Below are positions 11,737-23,354 of a DNA stretch of 64,000 bases, in pieces. Under the pieces are notes generated by a model. That model did no database searches, was not told the DNA's origin, and saw only the letters and a list, made by a program, of their open reading frames with translations. The position numbers were made by a program, and so were the translations under genes. The DNA lies in contig OX327696.1 of the NCBI GenBank assembly GCA_946807835.1, positions 4,600,501 through 4,664,500 on the forward strand, read 5' to 3'. The DNA comes from Ailanthus altissimus (taxonomy: Eukaryota > Streptophyta > Magnoliopsida > Sapindales > Simaroubaceae). How positions within the stretch are numbered: the first letter of the stretch is position 1; the number at the start of each line of letters is the position of its first letter.

Positions 11737-13960
11737 ATTAGTCGAGATCGTGTAGGCGGTAGTATGACTTTCCCCTTGCCCTGATGTTCACCACGTTATT
11801 TGGCTTGGGTCACATATAGCACATTTTTTATTTCGTAAAGCTCAAACATGTCAAGGCGTCTCTTTTGAGACTTTTATGAAAGAGGAACTCACTCTAAATG
11901 AAATACCAATTAGTATCACATTTAACCTTGTTAGGGTTTATGGATTTAGGAATTAATATGCCTTTTAGAAAGTATTCCACTTGAGGATTTTACAATCCTC
12001 CAAAGTTGTGGTTATGAATTCCTATTCCTTGTGGATTGTGGCTTACTTGTATGGATTACTAGCTTTGTACTGCATTTGCTTGGGTTTTTTTTTTTAATCT
12101 CAGACTAGTAGTATCCTACCTTTTTTACTTCTCTAAACATATTAGTCATATAAGTTGTATCACAAATAGATTGGTGGATATTTTGTAACAATTGTTGTCC
12201 TTCTTACTTATTAATGCTCTACTTGAGCATTCCTTTAGGTAATTATTTGTAAAGATTACTAACAACTAGAGTATATTCTTGTGAGTTTTAAAATAAGGAA
12301 TTTCCCTCGAGTTATGCAATGCCTAATTAATGGGTTCTCACTAGTAATTTGCTACAGCCTGATTTGTGTTTAGCATAGACTTATTGCATTTTTTTTTACT
12401 TTGATGCTTGGTTATTTATCATTCAAATCCATCTTAACCTTAGAGTGATAAGGAATCCATATGTTTATTATTTTTTTGCATGGTATGCTCAATCACAACT
12501 TTTTTGAACGTGGCCAATAATTACTGAACTATGTTTCTGTATGGCATTAAAGCTAGTTCTAAGATAGAAAACTCGTTCATGATTTGTTGGATAACTATAT
12601 TAAAGTCCCCAATCAATTTAATCTTTTTTTCTACCCATCCCTAAGGTGATGTATATGCTTATGATTGATATCTCATACTCTGTCATTTTGTTAGAAGACG
12701 AAAAATTAAGTTGAAATGAAAAAAAGAAATATAGGATTTCCCTTATAGATCGATGATTACAAAACCTGCTTCACAAGTTGTATAAGTGGTTGAACCATTA
12801 AAAAAGAGTTCATATTAGTCTTTTTCTTTATTTATGTCACATTATTCTTTTTCTATATCTCTTATAACAAATGTTATTTTTAGTTTGAAGAAAATATTAC
12901 AACCATGTCAATTGAATTTGAAACCACACAAGTTATATAAAATTATGTGAGGATCAAAAGCCATTGTATGAGCTTACTAGACAGTACTAGTCTAAGTAGC
13001 AAATACTTGATGGGGTTATATTTTGTTATAAGATGAAGCATATGTGCCAAGAAATAGTGTCTTAGCCATTCTAAAGTGAATAGTAAGGGAAAAAAGCATG
13101 TTTGAGTTGAGAATATTTGGTTTCTACTCTATATAGCTATTAGCTAATATAATAAAAGGAATGGTCCTATTTCTAACTATCGTCTCGAGCTAGTGAGGCG
13201 TCTGCAGCCTTAATTATTGCAATAAGATATATATGTAGTGACGTCTCTTTATTAGGGGCCTTTATACTTGGCAATGCCATGATTATTTATATTTTTTAAA
13301 AACGTTACTTGTTGTTAATCCCCCTATTTATACTCAACGTTATTTTTAAGTAGGAAAATGAACTTAAAGATCAATGGAGCTAGTGTGCAAATGAATCTTC
13401 GAATATAGGATAGCTTGCTGATCAAGCATTTTATGTCCTTTTGAGTTTGTAGAGGTGACATTAAAGCAATGCTTTGGATCTTGACTAGATCAACGTTGAT
13501 GTCTTTTTTGTGAACTAGAAATTTGAGGAATTTACTAAAACCTCAAAGGTGCACTCTTGAGGTTCATTTTGATGTTGTATAATCAACACAACTAGAATAC
13601 CTTATCTAGCATGTGTAAGAGATCACCTCAAGTGCCTGATTTGACCATTAAATTATACATATAGTTCTCTACTTCTAGACACATCATGTCATGAAATACA
13701 ATAGTCATGGTTCTTTAATAGGTTGCCTCCGTGCTTTTTTAGGCTAAACAAATGATAATTTAGGAGAAAGTTATGTATGGGAGTTCGAATGTTAGTTTTC
13801 TTAATGTCTCTTATAAATATTTTGATTTGGTTATAACCACTAAAGTTATCTATGAATGACAACATCCATTACCAAGAAGTGGAATCCATGAGTATGCCTA
13901 TGTTTGGAATTGGAAACTAACCCTTTGGACAGGCCTTGTTGAGGTATTAAATAGGTAGTT
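11737..13960 (-). pseudogene. Ty3/gypsy pol relic (reverse transcriptase to integrase)
   Basis: On the minus strand, 13709 to about 13540 reads in one frame MTIVFHDMM, then VENYMYNLMVKS, then LYNIKMNLKSAPLRF. This is the gypsy RT segment around the YVDD box (here degraded to YMYN) and the LNPAKCTFGV-like strand. Next come INVDLVKIQSIALMSPLQTQ and LSKLSYIRRFICTLAPL (about 13510-13370), the RT/RNase H connection. Further left, near 12690-12530, VIQQIMNEF...LELALMPYRN resembles the integrase C-terminal region of Tat/Ogre-type elements. Stops interrupt all frames, so it is dead. The region left of 12500 is too decayed to assign. Confidence 0.75.
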
Positions 13961-14780
13961 TATCTATGTCCAAGGGGAGCTAGATTTTAATCCTAAATTC
14001 ATTTATTTTATATTTTCTCTTTTATATTATTATTCTCCTTCATATTGTATTTAGAATTTTAAAATTTTCTTCTTTGCAATATTTTTCTTTCACTTCCAGT
14101 ATGCTTAACTAATTTACATCTTAATAAAGTGAAAGAGTGAAACTTTTAATAAGATAATAAAAATACATTTATATTCTTAAATTAGAATTTATTGTTTACA
14201 TTTTTAAGTTAATAAAAATATATGTTTTGTATTTTTTTTTTAAGCAAGTATTAATACACTTTCTTTTGAAAATGGATATCTTAATTTATTATTGATAATT
14301 ATTTTAATTGACACAATAAATACTTATACCTATTTATAAAATTTAACGTAATCATAATAAAGTAATTAAATAAAGTAAATACATTTTCATATATAAATTG
14401 TGATAAATTTGAATTTTCATATTTTTCGATTAGAATATCTTTTATGTATAAATTCTAATTGAATTACAGAAAAATTTTAAATTTATTCTTATCTAATCTA
14501 CCAAGATTAGAACCCATAACCTTAGCATGTATTTTGATTAAATATATTTGTATTATTTTTCTACACCTTATATATCTAATGTTTTATTTAGTTTATGATT
14601 ATTTTTAATTTGTAAACTTTAAATTTGCTTCCACGGAGATCAACTCTATTTTTATGAAATCATTTATTATTTTGACATTTCGTACTCAAAATCGACCCTA
14701 TTTTTATTGGATTATTGTGTAAGTTACAACTTACAACTCTTCTTTCCCCTTTCGATTAGATTCCTTTTCGGGAAAAAAAG
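13961..14780. other. AT-rich spacer
   Basis: No gene, RNA or transposon terminus recognised. Homopolymer-rich and probably old repeat DNA. Confidence 0.4.
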
Positions 14781-14785
14781 AAGGG

Positions 14786-14967
14786 CATATAAAACCGTCT
14801 AATATTTACTAATCCAGAAGGGTATTCAGTTCTTCCTTGCAGAATAGTATGGATATCTACTCAAGAATCTCTCTCCAAGGTTATCGGTCATACGACCTGA
14901 ATTGATTTTCCACACATATAGAGCCTGTAGAACTGTTTTCTTCTTCTTTTTGGGTCTCCTGCAGGTA
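14786..14967 (+). promoter_or_regulatory. Possible orphan promoter and first exon
   Basis: GCATATAAAACC at 14786-14797 is a good TATA box. The following ~165 bp is less AT-rich than its surroundings and ends CTCCTGCAG followed by GTAGAG, a fair 5' splice site near 14964. No downstream exon was recognised, so this may be the first non-coding exon of a lost or disrupted gene. Speculative. Confidence 0.25.
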
Positions 14968-15254
14968 GAGCTTTTATCTCTTTATAGCTTTTACAAACTT
15001 AATGAATGAGCTGATTTCTATGTTTTTTAAGATGGGCTTACTATTTACTCAACACGCTGCTTTATACAAATCTGAACTAGTTATTCTTCTCATTCTGCTC
15101 ATAATAATCCAATTTCAGATATATGAATTTTCTGGCATACCTTCTGACACATTAAATTGAAATTTAATATGAGATATAGGAGATGGGGCGTTAAAGAGTA
15201 ATGGGCTGAAAAGACGATTCGAGCTTGTGTATTAAATGTTGAGTCAGAAGGATT

Positions 15255-15425
15255 TTATATTGACAAGTGATGAGTCACTGGTTTCTTGTGCCATTTTTAT
15301 AAAGTGCACATTGAATTTTGCACTGTTGAATAAAGAGGATCTTTACGTTGACAAGTGATGAAAAATATATATCTATTGACAAGTGATGACTCGTTTCTTG
15401 TGCCATTTTGTTAAAGTGCTTTCAG
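15255..15425. repeat. Local direct duplication around TTGACAAGTGATGA
   Basis: TTGACAAGTGATGA occurs three times, near 15259, 15349 and 15379. The first and third are followed by TTTCTTGTGCCATTTT and AAAGTGC, giving two imperfect copies about 120 bp apart. Confidence 0.6.
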
Positions 15426-15599
15426 ATCAAGATTAATACATCCAGCTGTTTCCATCAAATGCGACGAGTTTTTCGAAAGAAAGAAATCTGAGCGATCTTA
15501 TATTAAGTTAGATTATTATATCATCCATTTGAAATATAAAAAATTATTTTTAGTGCAAGTCGGAGATTTCTGACAACCCCTTTCTGAAATATTGGAATA

Positions 15600-16640
15600 T
15601 GTAAAATTGGGAGAAGTACATTTTTGCTTTTTTTATAAAAAAAAATTAAATTATTCAATTTTATTTTTTTAATCATTTTTGTGTTTAACGAAAAAATTCA
15701 ATTTTTTTAACAATAAGTCCATATTAAAATTAAAGAGTTAAATATTATTTTTATCTGTCAATAAATAATTAACTATTAATAAAAAAGACACATAATTTAT
15801 TTAATTAAAATTAATTTTAATATTTATTTTTAAAATTTTAAAATTTAAAATTTTAAAAATAAATTATTTAAAAAAAACTTTTTAACAAAGCAGACATTCG
15901 ACAATAGCAGTACAGGACTCCAACTATAAAAATTATTAAAATTTATATTATTAAACTTTATTTTTATAAAAAAGAGAAAAATATGGTCAAATATAAAGAG
16001 AGACAGCGGCCACCACGATAACGCAGCCTTATTTGATAGCGAATGTTAAACGGGTAATGATATGCATCGCCGCCTTATTTGACAGCGAATGTCTTCATGT
16101 GGTAGAGAGCGGCAACCATCACCATTTATTGTCATTATCGTCACTATTGGATAGATCGACCACTAATTTATAGAACAGTGGTAGTGGTGTACTGCCACCT
16201 TGTTTTATGGCAGACGATGGTGGTCGTCAACACTCATCGTATTTAGTTACTTTCTGATTTTTTTTAATTGAAAATAATTTTATTATTGTGTAAATTACGA
16301 AAAATAAAATTTAATGTTATAAAATTTAATTATTTTTGTCACCAAAAATCAACGATTAGTAATCGATAGTAACTCGCCATTGAGCTAATTGTGATAGAAT
16401 TTTTATTTATTTATTTAATAATTAATAATAATTTGACAAGTGTCAACGTATATGAATTTTTTTTATTAATTTATAATTTTATCTTTTAATAATTAGATCT
16501 AATGATAATTGACCTATAAAAAAAAATTGAATAATTTAAAATTTTAAAAATAAAACAAGATATTATAACATATTTCAGAGACAAAAATATTATTTTTTCT
16601 GTGTAAAATTTTATTAATTTTGACGTCAATTAATGCACTC
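15600..16640. mobile_element. Probable TIR element related to the left part of 25027-30106
   Basis: Its middle matches 25340-25560: ATTATTAAAATTTATA, ATTATTAAACTTTATTTTT and a GC-richer CGGCCACC tract (16003-16240). The ends show only weak inverted similarity (ACATTTTTGC on the left, ATATTTTTGTCTC reversed on the right). The GC-rich core in AT-rich arms is the same design as at 25450-25690. Probably non-autonomous; exact ends unknown. Confidence 0.45.
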
Positions 16641-17233
16641 ATCTTACAAATTTCTCATTCATACATCTTTAATGAACTAATCATATACAATATTGAAAAC
16701 ATTTATAAAGAAAAAGAGTAAAGACGATCCTACTTTCATCTCATTGAAGTTTGTTTTTGATTGACAAGCATACAACCCCTTATTAATTTATTATAAGCAT
16801 ACAACCCTTATAAAAATTAATTAGATTAAAAAGTAATTAACACATTAAATTAATTAAAAATACGTTTTGAGTGATAATACAATTATCTAGAATGTCATGG
16901 CATGTGTATATTTATTAATTACAGCCATCTATTTATTTAAATTTTTTAAATATAAATGAAAATATTCTAAAACTTAATTAATTTGTTTCACGAATAATAT
17001 GATATCTTCAATATACATTAAACATTCTCTTAAAAAATATATTTCTCAATTTAAATGCTCAAGAAAAGCACATCATATAATTATAATATATTTGTTTAAT
17101 AAAATAATGGGTGAGTACAGTTCAGTTTTAACAGGAACTGAATTAGATCGAACAAATTTTTTTATTTTTAGTTCAATTTAATTTTTTTAATTTTTTAAAA
17201 TTTAATAAAAAAAAATTGACAACAAAACTAACT
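16641..17233. other. AT-rich spacer holding upstream block B copy
   Basis: Near 17035-17070, ATATTTCTCAATTTAAATGCTCA matches the block before BAHD3 (36265-36300) and at 46650-46675. It is likely a remnant of shared BAHD upstream sequence. Otherwise nothing is recognised. Confidence 0.4.
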
Positions 17234-17640
17234 TTAAGGAATCAAACCTATGACCTCCAAAAAAACACCACTACTATTTAACCAACTGAATTGGTTTTTA
17301 AGTTAATACAGAATCAGTTTCCTTATATTTCATTTAAAAATATTATAATTGAAAAATCCAATTAGTAAGATTCGAACTTATGAAAATATTAATTCTGCAT
17401 TACCACTAAACTAAAGCTGATTTTTGCACTAAAATGCAATCTATTATATTATATTTATATTTAAAATATTAATAATAAAAAATACTCATATCAGTTGGAT
17501 TCAAATGCAATCTTTTTTTTAATATTTATATTTAGCATAATAATAATAATTAAAAAAGCATCCAATAGAAAAATTCGAACCATTAAATTTTTGAAAAGAT
17601 TAATCCATTTTGCTAATTGAGCTAAAGCTGATTTTAAGAT
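17234..17640 (-). repeat. Three tandem degenerate tRNA-like (SINE head) units
   Basis: On the minus strand three successive segments pair an A-box-like and a B-box-like sequence. Unit 1: CAGTTGGTTAAAT, then GGTTTGATTCC (17294 to 17238). Unit 2: GCTTTAGTTTAGTGGTA, then GTTCGAATCTT (17417 to 17367). Unit 3: GCTTTAGCTCAATTAGC, then GGTTCGAATTTT (17628 to 17571). Units 2 and 3 also share the following A/T-rich tail. No unit folds into an intact tRNA. They look like tRNA-derived SINE heads or tRNA pseudogenes. Confidence 0.5.
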
Positions 17641-18370
17641 TACACTTTAAATATTACATTTTTTATATTTAATTATAAAATATTAATAATAAAAAATAAT
17701 TTTTTAATTTGATTTTGATTTTCAGCAACACTAAATTGAATCTAACCAATTTTTTGTTTCTCAGTTTTTTTTTCTCATCCTTATAAAATACTTAGTTCAA
17801 TTATTTAGATATATTATAATATCAATATTTATATTCACTAAGTTATCTTGTAATTTATATATCATAAATACAACCTAACATAATCTTGTTTGTGATATGG
17901 TTTGAATACATATCCCTGATTAGACGGTGAAATAGGTGCTGACATGTCATAAAAATTTGGTGCTGGTAAGGGATAAAGGTTAGGTATAATTATATATTAG
18001 ATTTATATTTATATAAATATAATTTAAAATTTATTATGTTAAATTATTAAGATAAATATTATAAAAAAATATATTTACAAAATATATAATAATTAAAATT
18101 TAAAAGTTAATAACATTAAATAAGAGTTAAAAATATAATAATTTTTCACAATTAAATTTATATAAACCTAATAAATTTTTTTTTTGTAATTAAAAAAAAA
18201 CAAATTTTACGTGACTTAATTTAATTTAAAACTATCATTTTAAAAAATATTTTTATATATTATAATAATTTATAATTTCACCATTTATAATTCAACTAAT
18301 ATTAAATTTTTATATATAATAAATACATATTAAATTAAATATCTCTAAACGCAATATCATATAATTCAAA
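17641..18370. other. AT-rich spacer
   Basis: Mostly A/T runs. No feature recognised beyond possible decayed repeat. Confidence 0.4.
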
Positions 18371-18384
18371 TAGAATCTATCAAC

Positions 18385-18528
18385 AAATGCACGTGAGCCC
18401 ACGTGCTGCCCTGCATGCAAGTCCAAACGCAACAACTATTTGATAATACTTCTAAATAAAATATTAATTGCGTTGACTAGATACTTATTTATAAAGCAAA
18501 CGACTAGAGGAAAAATGTGGAAAAGAAA
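18385..18528 (+). promoter_or_regulatory. Proximal promoter and leader of BAHD2
   Basis: Two perfect G-boxes CACGTG at 18390-18395 and 18400-18405, against one in BAHD1, and an RY-type CATGCA at 18414-18419. The blocks CACGTGCTGCCCTGCATG and GCGTTGACTAGATACTTA align with the BAHD1 promoter. The spacing between G-box and ATG is shorter here (about 125 bp versus 180 bp). Confidence 0.5.
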
Positions 18529-18652
18529 ATGGAGGTTGAAATTATTTCGAGAGAGTACATTAAACCCTCTTCTCCAACACCTCTTCACCTCAGAACTTAC
18601 AAGTGCTGTCTTCTTGATCAGTTTTACGATCTTCAAATCTATGCTCCTATAG
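18515..18652 (+). other. Upstream out-of-frame ATG overlapping the BAHD2 start
   Basis: An ATG at 18515, 14 bp before the BAHD2 start, opens a 45-codon reading frame ending at 18652, out of frame with and overlapping the enzyme. Its context (A at -3, T at +4) is weaker than that of the main ATG (A at -3, G at +4). BAHD1 has no such ATG. It matters only if the transcript starts upstream of 18515. Confidence 0.6.
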
Positions 18653-19890
18653 TCCTATACTATCCCGTCGATCAAAACACAAATCTTCCCAGCTCTGGTG
18701 ATGTTAACCATATTATCTCCATAAAATTGCAAAGGTTGAAACAATCTCTTTCAGAAACTTTAGCCCTTTTTTACCCATTTGCTGGAAAGATAAAAGACAA
18801 TCTTTCTATTGACTGCAACGATCAAGGGATTTATTTTATAGAGGCTCGAGTTAAAAGTTCTCTCCATGAATTTCTTAATCAAATAGATCTTACTTTGATC
18901 AACAAATTCATTCCTTTTGAGCCTAGTGAGCAAAGTGGATCAATTTCCGGACTCCATGTAGCAAAGATACAAGTAACAACATTTTCCTGTGGTGGTCTTG
19001 CCATCTCCATGTCTACATCACATCTGCTTTGTGATGCCATATCTGCATACTGGATCCTCAAGACTTGGGCTGCCGCCGCTTGTCAGAATACCGAAGAAGC
19101 AGTACGTCCCAACTATAATGCTTCACTTTTATTTCCTCAAAATAATGCATTTCCTAGAGACTTAACTTGGCCAGCCACATGCACCAAATTTGCACTTTCT
19201 GGTAGAATTGTTACTCGAAGATTTGTATTTGATGCCAAAGCGATAGCCACCCTTAAAGCCAAGGCAACCGGCTCATGTATGCAAAATTCAACGCGTATTG
19301 GGATCGTGTCAGCATTCATTTCTAAATGCATCATGAATGCCCGCAAAAAAAAAGTTGGCTTCAACAAACCAACTTTACTAACACATTTTGTAAATTTGCG
19401 AGAAAAAGGTGGGCAGCAGCCATCAAAATATTTCATAGGAAACATTATTTGGACTGCAAATGCACTATGCACAGATGAACAAGAGTTGGACAGTTTGGTG
19501 TACTTGCTGAGGAAAGCAATTGTTGAAGTTAATGGAGATCTTGTGAAGAGCTTTCAAGGTGAAGGAGGGTTTCATAAACTTTGTGAAGTTATAAAAGATG
19601 ATAATAAAGCGTATTCAAGTGTAACTGATCGAATTATATTTACTGGTTTGGCTGGCATTGGTTTCTATGACATTGATTTTGGATGGGGAAAGCCGATTTG
19701 GATTAGCTTTCCTAATTCCGAAGGAATTGCTCACAATTTTCTCACATCTATCATGCTCATGAATACAAAATTGGGAGATGGGATTGAAGCATGGTTACAT
19801 TTGCTTGAGGAGGACATGAATATATTAGAACATGATGAAGAATTATTAGCATTTGCTACCACGAATCCAAGTCCCTTATACGTGGATTAA
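18529..19890 (+). CDS. BAHD2: BAHD acyltransferase, vinorine-synthase-like, intact
   Basis: Single-exon ORF of 453 residues from the ATG at 18529, aligned with the BAHD1 start; the frame is open a little upstream, but only from a non-ATG codon. The HxxxD motif is HLLCD at residues 165-169, so the catalytic His and Asp are kept while the usual Gly before Asp is Cys. DFGWG is at residues 383-387. It retains the NHIISI segment (60-65) missing from BAHD1 and agrees there with BAHD4 (DHIMSC). Overall it is the close paralogue of BAHD1, with changes spread along the whole length, and ends shorter (PLYVD). Expected role: acyl-CoA-dependent O- or N-acylation of a specialised metabolite; substrate unknown. 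Confidence 0.94.
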   Translation: MEVEIISREYIKPSSPTPLHLRTYKCCLLDQFYDLQIYAPIVLYYPVDQNTNLPSSGDVNHIISIKLQRLKQSLSETLALFYPFAGKIKDNLSIDCNDQGIYFIEARVKSSLHEFLNQIDLTLINKFIPFEPSEQSGSISGLHVAKIQVTTFSCGGLAISMSTSHLLCDAISAYWILKTWAAAACQNTEEAVRPNYNASLLFPQNNAFPRDLTWPATCTKFALSGRIVTRRFVFDAKAIATLKAKATGSCMQNSTRIGIVSAFISKCIMNARKKKVGFNKPTLLTHFVNLREKGGQQPSKYFIGNIIWTANALCTDEQELDSLVYLLRKAIVEVNGDLVKSFQGEGGFHKLCEVIKDDNKAYSSVTDRIIFTGLAGIGFYDIDFGWGKPIWISFPNSEGIAHNFLTSIMLMNTKLGDGIEAWLHLLEEDMNILEHDEELLAFATTNPSPLYVD

Positions 19891-19982
19891 TTCTCCTTTG
19901 TTGAAACTATAAGTTCTTTGTCGCTACTGGAGCTAAATTTCTTTAGTTCTCCTTCCCAACTTTGTATTTTGTTTTTTTCTTT

Positions 19983-19988
19983 AATAAA
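19983..19988 (+). terminator. Polyadenylation signal of BAHD2
   Basis: AATAAA 93 bp after the stop, in the same sequence context as that of BAHD1. Confidence 0.6.
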
Positions 19989-19999
19989 AGTTTCTCGTT

Positions 20000-21630
20000 T
20001 AATTGAAGTTTATTCTATTATTTCTTTTTAAGTGGCCGCTTGACCCTTTTTTATTATTATTTTTATATTTGTTATGTTTTATTTAATTTATTTTAATAAA
20101 ATATAAGAATTCAATTATATAATCACAAGTTATTTATAAATTATTATATTTTAACATGTGTCATTTAAAAAGATTATAATTAAATAAAAATATTAAATGT
20201 CATATTAATAAATTTTTTTAGTATAATATTAAATGTAAATATAATAATTATATTAAAAATTATTTATTAATATTATATTTAATGAATAGACGAAATTCTA
20301 CTACACGTCCAAAGGTAAATTTATTATACACAAATTATTTTAACTATAAAAAAATATATTTTATTTAAATTAATAGAGTAGTTAATAAATTTTGACAAAA
20401 TTAGTATTTTCAATCTAGTTATAAAATAGTTGTCAATTAGGCCCAAACTCAATAAACTAAAGCATCCATATTGCTTAGATACGAATATATATGTTGACAA
20501 TAACTCAGACCTGTATTCTTGGTGTCTATACTTAATAATTACTTTAGTAACATAAAATTTTATTAAAAGATGAGTATTCAAAAAATATTATTTAGGAAAT
20601 AAGTTGTACAAAAATTCACAAAGCCAAAGTACAAGCTAACACCTATATATTCATGTATGTTTAATAGGATAAGATATGTGAGCCTAAACCTCTTTATTAG
20701 GCTTAAATTGTGAGTGATTGTTTGTTAAATATAGAATTCTACTAAATAAAAATGAAAACATGTGTGTGCGAAAGCTAAACCCACTTAAGGGGCACTTAAT
20801 CCAAAATAAAGCTAAGCCCATATTACTTAAGTTAAAAGAAAAACACAAACTCAATAAAAGGCACTTTTTAGCTCTTGGAATCTTTTTCAAGTAAAAGACT
20901 TCTTTGTTTAACACAGTAACTAATTGATATATTAGCCTTTTATTTAAAATAAAATGGATCTTGTCTTGTTTATTTATCAAATTCCTCTGTTTCCTTATTA
21001 GAATTAGAATTCATTAAATAGTTAGATTCTAGTAGAAGAATAAAGGGCCAAATAAATAATTTTGACCTAAAAAAAAATCTTAGTCTCATAAAAACCTCTG
21101 TGATACATGTAAAAAGAGATTTTAGAACATCATTTTTCATTGTATTTGTCCTAGCTCTTTCTTAGAAAACTTCTTCTTTTACATGTTTGTCATTAAGAAC
21201 TTAAGAAATCCAGTAACTTTATGTTTATTTTAGAGCCTAAAGTCCTCACAAACTGATTCTTAATTCATATTTGATTTAAGAGTTGAATTCCCTCTAACCT
21301 ACAAAATTAAGATACCTATGGCATAGAACCTTAACTTTGCATTACACACTATACATCTCACATAGGTTTACAACACTTATAACAGTCTTAAGATATAATT
21401 ATAACAACACATGTTTTAAAGTTAGGTTTATGTTACTCATATCTCTGGTTTGCATTAATCAATAGTTTGTGACTCAAAATCATCATTCATGATTTCAATA
21501 ACTATTATAAATAAAAACATATTATCAACAATTATTTCAATAGGTAAAATGGGATTTGAGGCATCAATGTGATTTATCTTCGTATGATTCCCCTTTACCT
21601 TAGCAGATATAAAGGTCCAAAAGATGCTTT
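20000..21630. other. Non-coding AT-rich stretch
   Basis: No gene or recognised transposon end. Some parts (20700-20990, 21100-21240) are less AT-rich and may be decayed LTR material, but I could not fix termini or primer sites. Confidence 0.35.
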
Positions 21631-21639
21631 ACCATGCAA

Positions 21640-21905
21640 CAGATATGAAAGTAATGTCCCTTCGTGTCATTTTGTCGAGGCTTGAGTCAATGCCTTCTCA
21701 ATGAATTTCTTAACCAACAAAATCTCTTTTTGATTAACAAACTCATTCCTTTTCATGCTAGTGAGCAAGGCAGATCAATTTCAAGACTCCAAGTAGCAAA
21801 GATACAACTAACAACGTTTGCATATGGTGATCTTGTCATTTTTCTATCTATTTCACATCAGTTCGGTGATGTAATAACACTGATCTTTTTTGAAGAATTG
21901 TTTAA
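21640..21905 (+). pseudogene. BAHD fragment (N-terminal third, broken)
   Basis: The reading LLNEFLNQQN...LINKLIPFHASEQG, then VAKIQLTTFAYG and ISHQFGD, matches residues about 100-165 of the BAHD genes, including the HxxxD motif. Upstream, VEA is followed by a TGA where the others have Arg (CGA), and a frameshift lies between the VNA and LLNEFL parts. Homology stops soon after HQFGD (FFEELFK), where an AAT repeat begins. The copy therefore carries a stop, a frameshift and a 3' truncation. It lies 1.75 kb after BAHD2. Confidence 0.85.
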
Positions 21906-21959
21906 AATAATAATAATAATTAATTTGAATATAAATATAAGTAATTATTTTTATTAAGA

Positions 21960-22315
21960 ATATATTTTAAGTTTATTTGAATTAAACTTTATTTAGAATA
22001 TTGAAAGTATTTAAGACATCTAAGGACTCTTGGCTATACATACATATGTCATGCGTAGCTTATGCAAAGTTAGGACATGAAAAGGTATATTTTATGCACA
22101 AGGCAGAATTTGAGTTTTAAACTTGCATGTATGTAACCCACGTGTAGAATATTTGTTTTTTTTAAAGAAAATAAATCCTGCTAACTAACTTGTCCAGGCC
22201 ACTTTTTACGGTAAACATGGTGATGTGATGACTACTAATTATAGTGAAAGCACTTGTTGTGGATATCAAGCCATGCACTTCAGTTTGACACCTCTATGGC
22301 ATCAACTAAGCCACA
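21960..22315. other. Short non-coding stretch, possible leader of the adjacent LTR
   Basis: If the primer-site-like sequence at 22315-22330 is real, this would be the start of the internal region of a minus-strand copia element. No gag reading was recognised. Confidence 0.3.
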
Positions 22316-22335
22316 ACCTTGATACCCATTTTATT

Positions 22336-23170
22336 CTATGTGTAACGAAAAATCATTACTCACACATAAAAAAGAACATATAAGATCAACACACTAATAA
22401 ATATAAAGAAAACAAGTCAATCAATAAGACACAAGATATACGTGGTTCAGCCCAAAATTGCCTATGTCCATAGAGGATCCATGATCCAGCTTTTTATTTT
22501 TGATATAGATCACTAAGTATCTTCTTACATTATCAATGATCCCACAAGACCCCTTAGTATCTCCCATAGAGACCTCTAAGTATCTACCATTGATCACTAT
22601 GACTCCCTAAGACCTAATAGTATCTCCTCATAAGAGATTTTTATAAGGACAACAAGAATAGCCCGAACATCTAAGCCAAAAGGATATATGGTGTTTTTTT
22701 CGTTCACCTAAGAATCAGAAGAAAACACTTCTCAAAGGTTACACCCTAGTACACCACGCACTTAGTACTTACCTAACTTCTCTATTCTCTCTTATGGTTA
22801 CATCTTGAAACCTTACATGCTTCATCTTAAACAAAGGGTTTACAAGTGTTTATATAGAGTGTATTTCGTGCCTACTAACGCTATTCCTTGTTTGAGTAAG
22901 AGTCCACTTATTTTGGAAGTCCAAAACTTTTCAAAACTCAAAATCCAAAACCAAAACGGACATCCTGACCCGTCTGGGCACCACGGTGCTCAACCCTGAT
23001 GGCACCCCCCTCATTTTTTTCGCTTACTTCGAGTCTTTAAGTCCTATTTCACTTTCCCCTTTATGTACCACACGACCTAGACTTCTCTATACGTATCCCA
23101 TACGTTCTAGACTTCTTGTGACTCTCCATTTTGGTATTCATCTCAATTCTTGTCCAACCAAGATTGTTGA
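22336..23170 (-). repeat. Copia-type LTR, minus strand
   Basis: On the minus strand it contains a TATA box (CTATATAAAC near 22855), then GGGC...GAACCACGTATA (22440-22460), the R/U5 block typical of copia LTRs. It ends before ATGGGTATCAAGGTT (about 22330-22315), a degraded copia primer site. A stretch near 22975-23005 is GC-richer. The right end is uncertain. Confidence 0.5.
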
Positions 23171-23354
23171 ATCACCAATTTTTCAACAGCACTTTTATTC
23201 TAAGCTATTTATTTATTTTTTATAAAAGAATACCAATTTTATAAATTAGTATAAGAAAAATTATTGAAAAGTAACAATACATTTAGTAAAAGCAATTGTG
23301 CAACTGAATTCTTTTCTCAATGAATAAAAGAAATAAAAGTATTCTCAAAGAAGG

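Noticed and set aside
12530..12700. LINE endonuclease (one frame reads LIGDFN)
   Set aside because: The same frame continues with VIQQIMNEF and LALMPYRN, which fits gypsy integrase better, and it lies in the right order after a clear gypsy RT.
17234..17640. Functional tRNA genes
   Set aside because: A- and B-box-like sequences are present, but the stems do not pair over a full cloverleaf and the boxes are mutated.
18517..18528. Extended BAHD2 start giving four extra residues
   Set aside because: The codon at 18517 is GTG, not ATG. The ATG at 18529 aligns with the BAHD1 and BAHD3 starts and has the better context.
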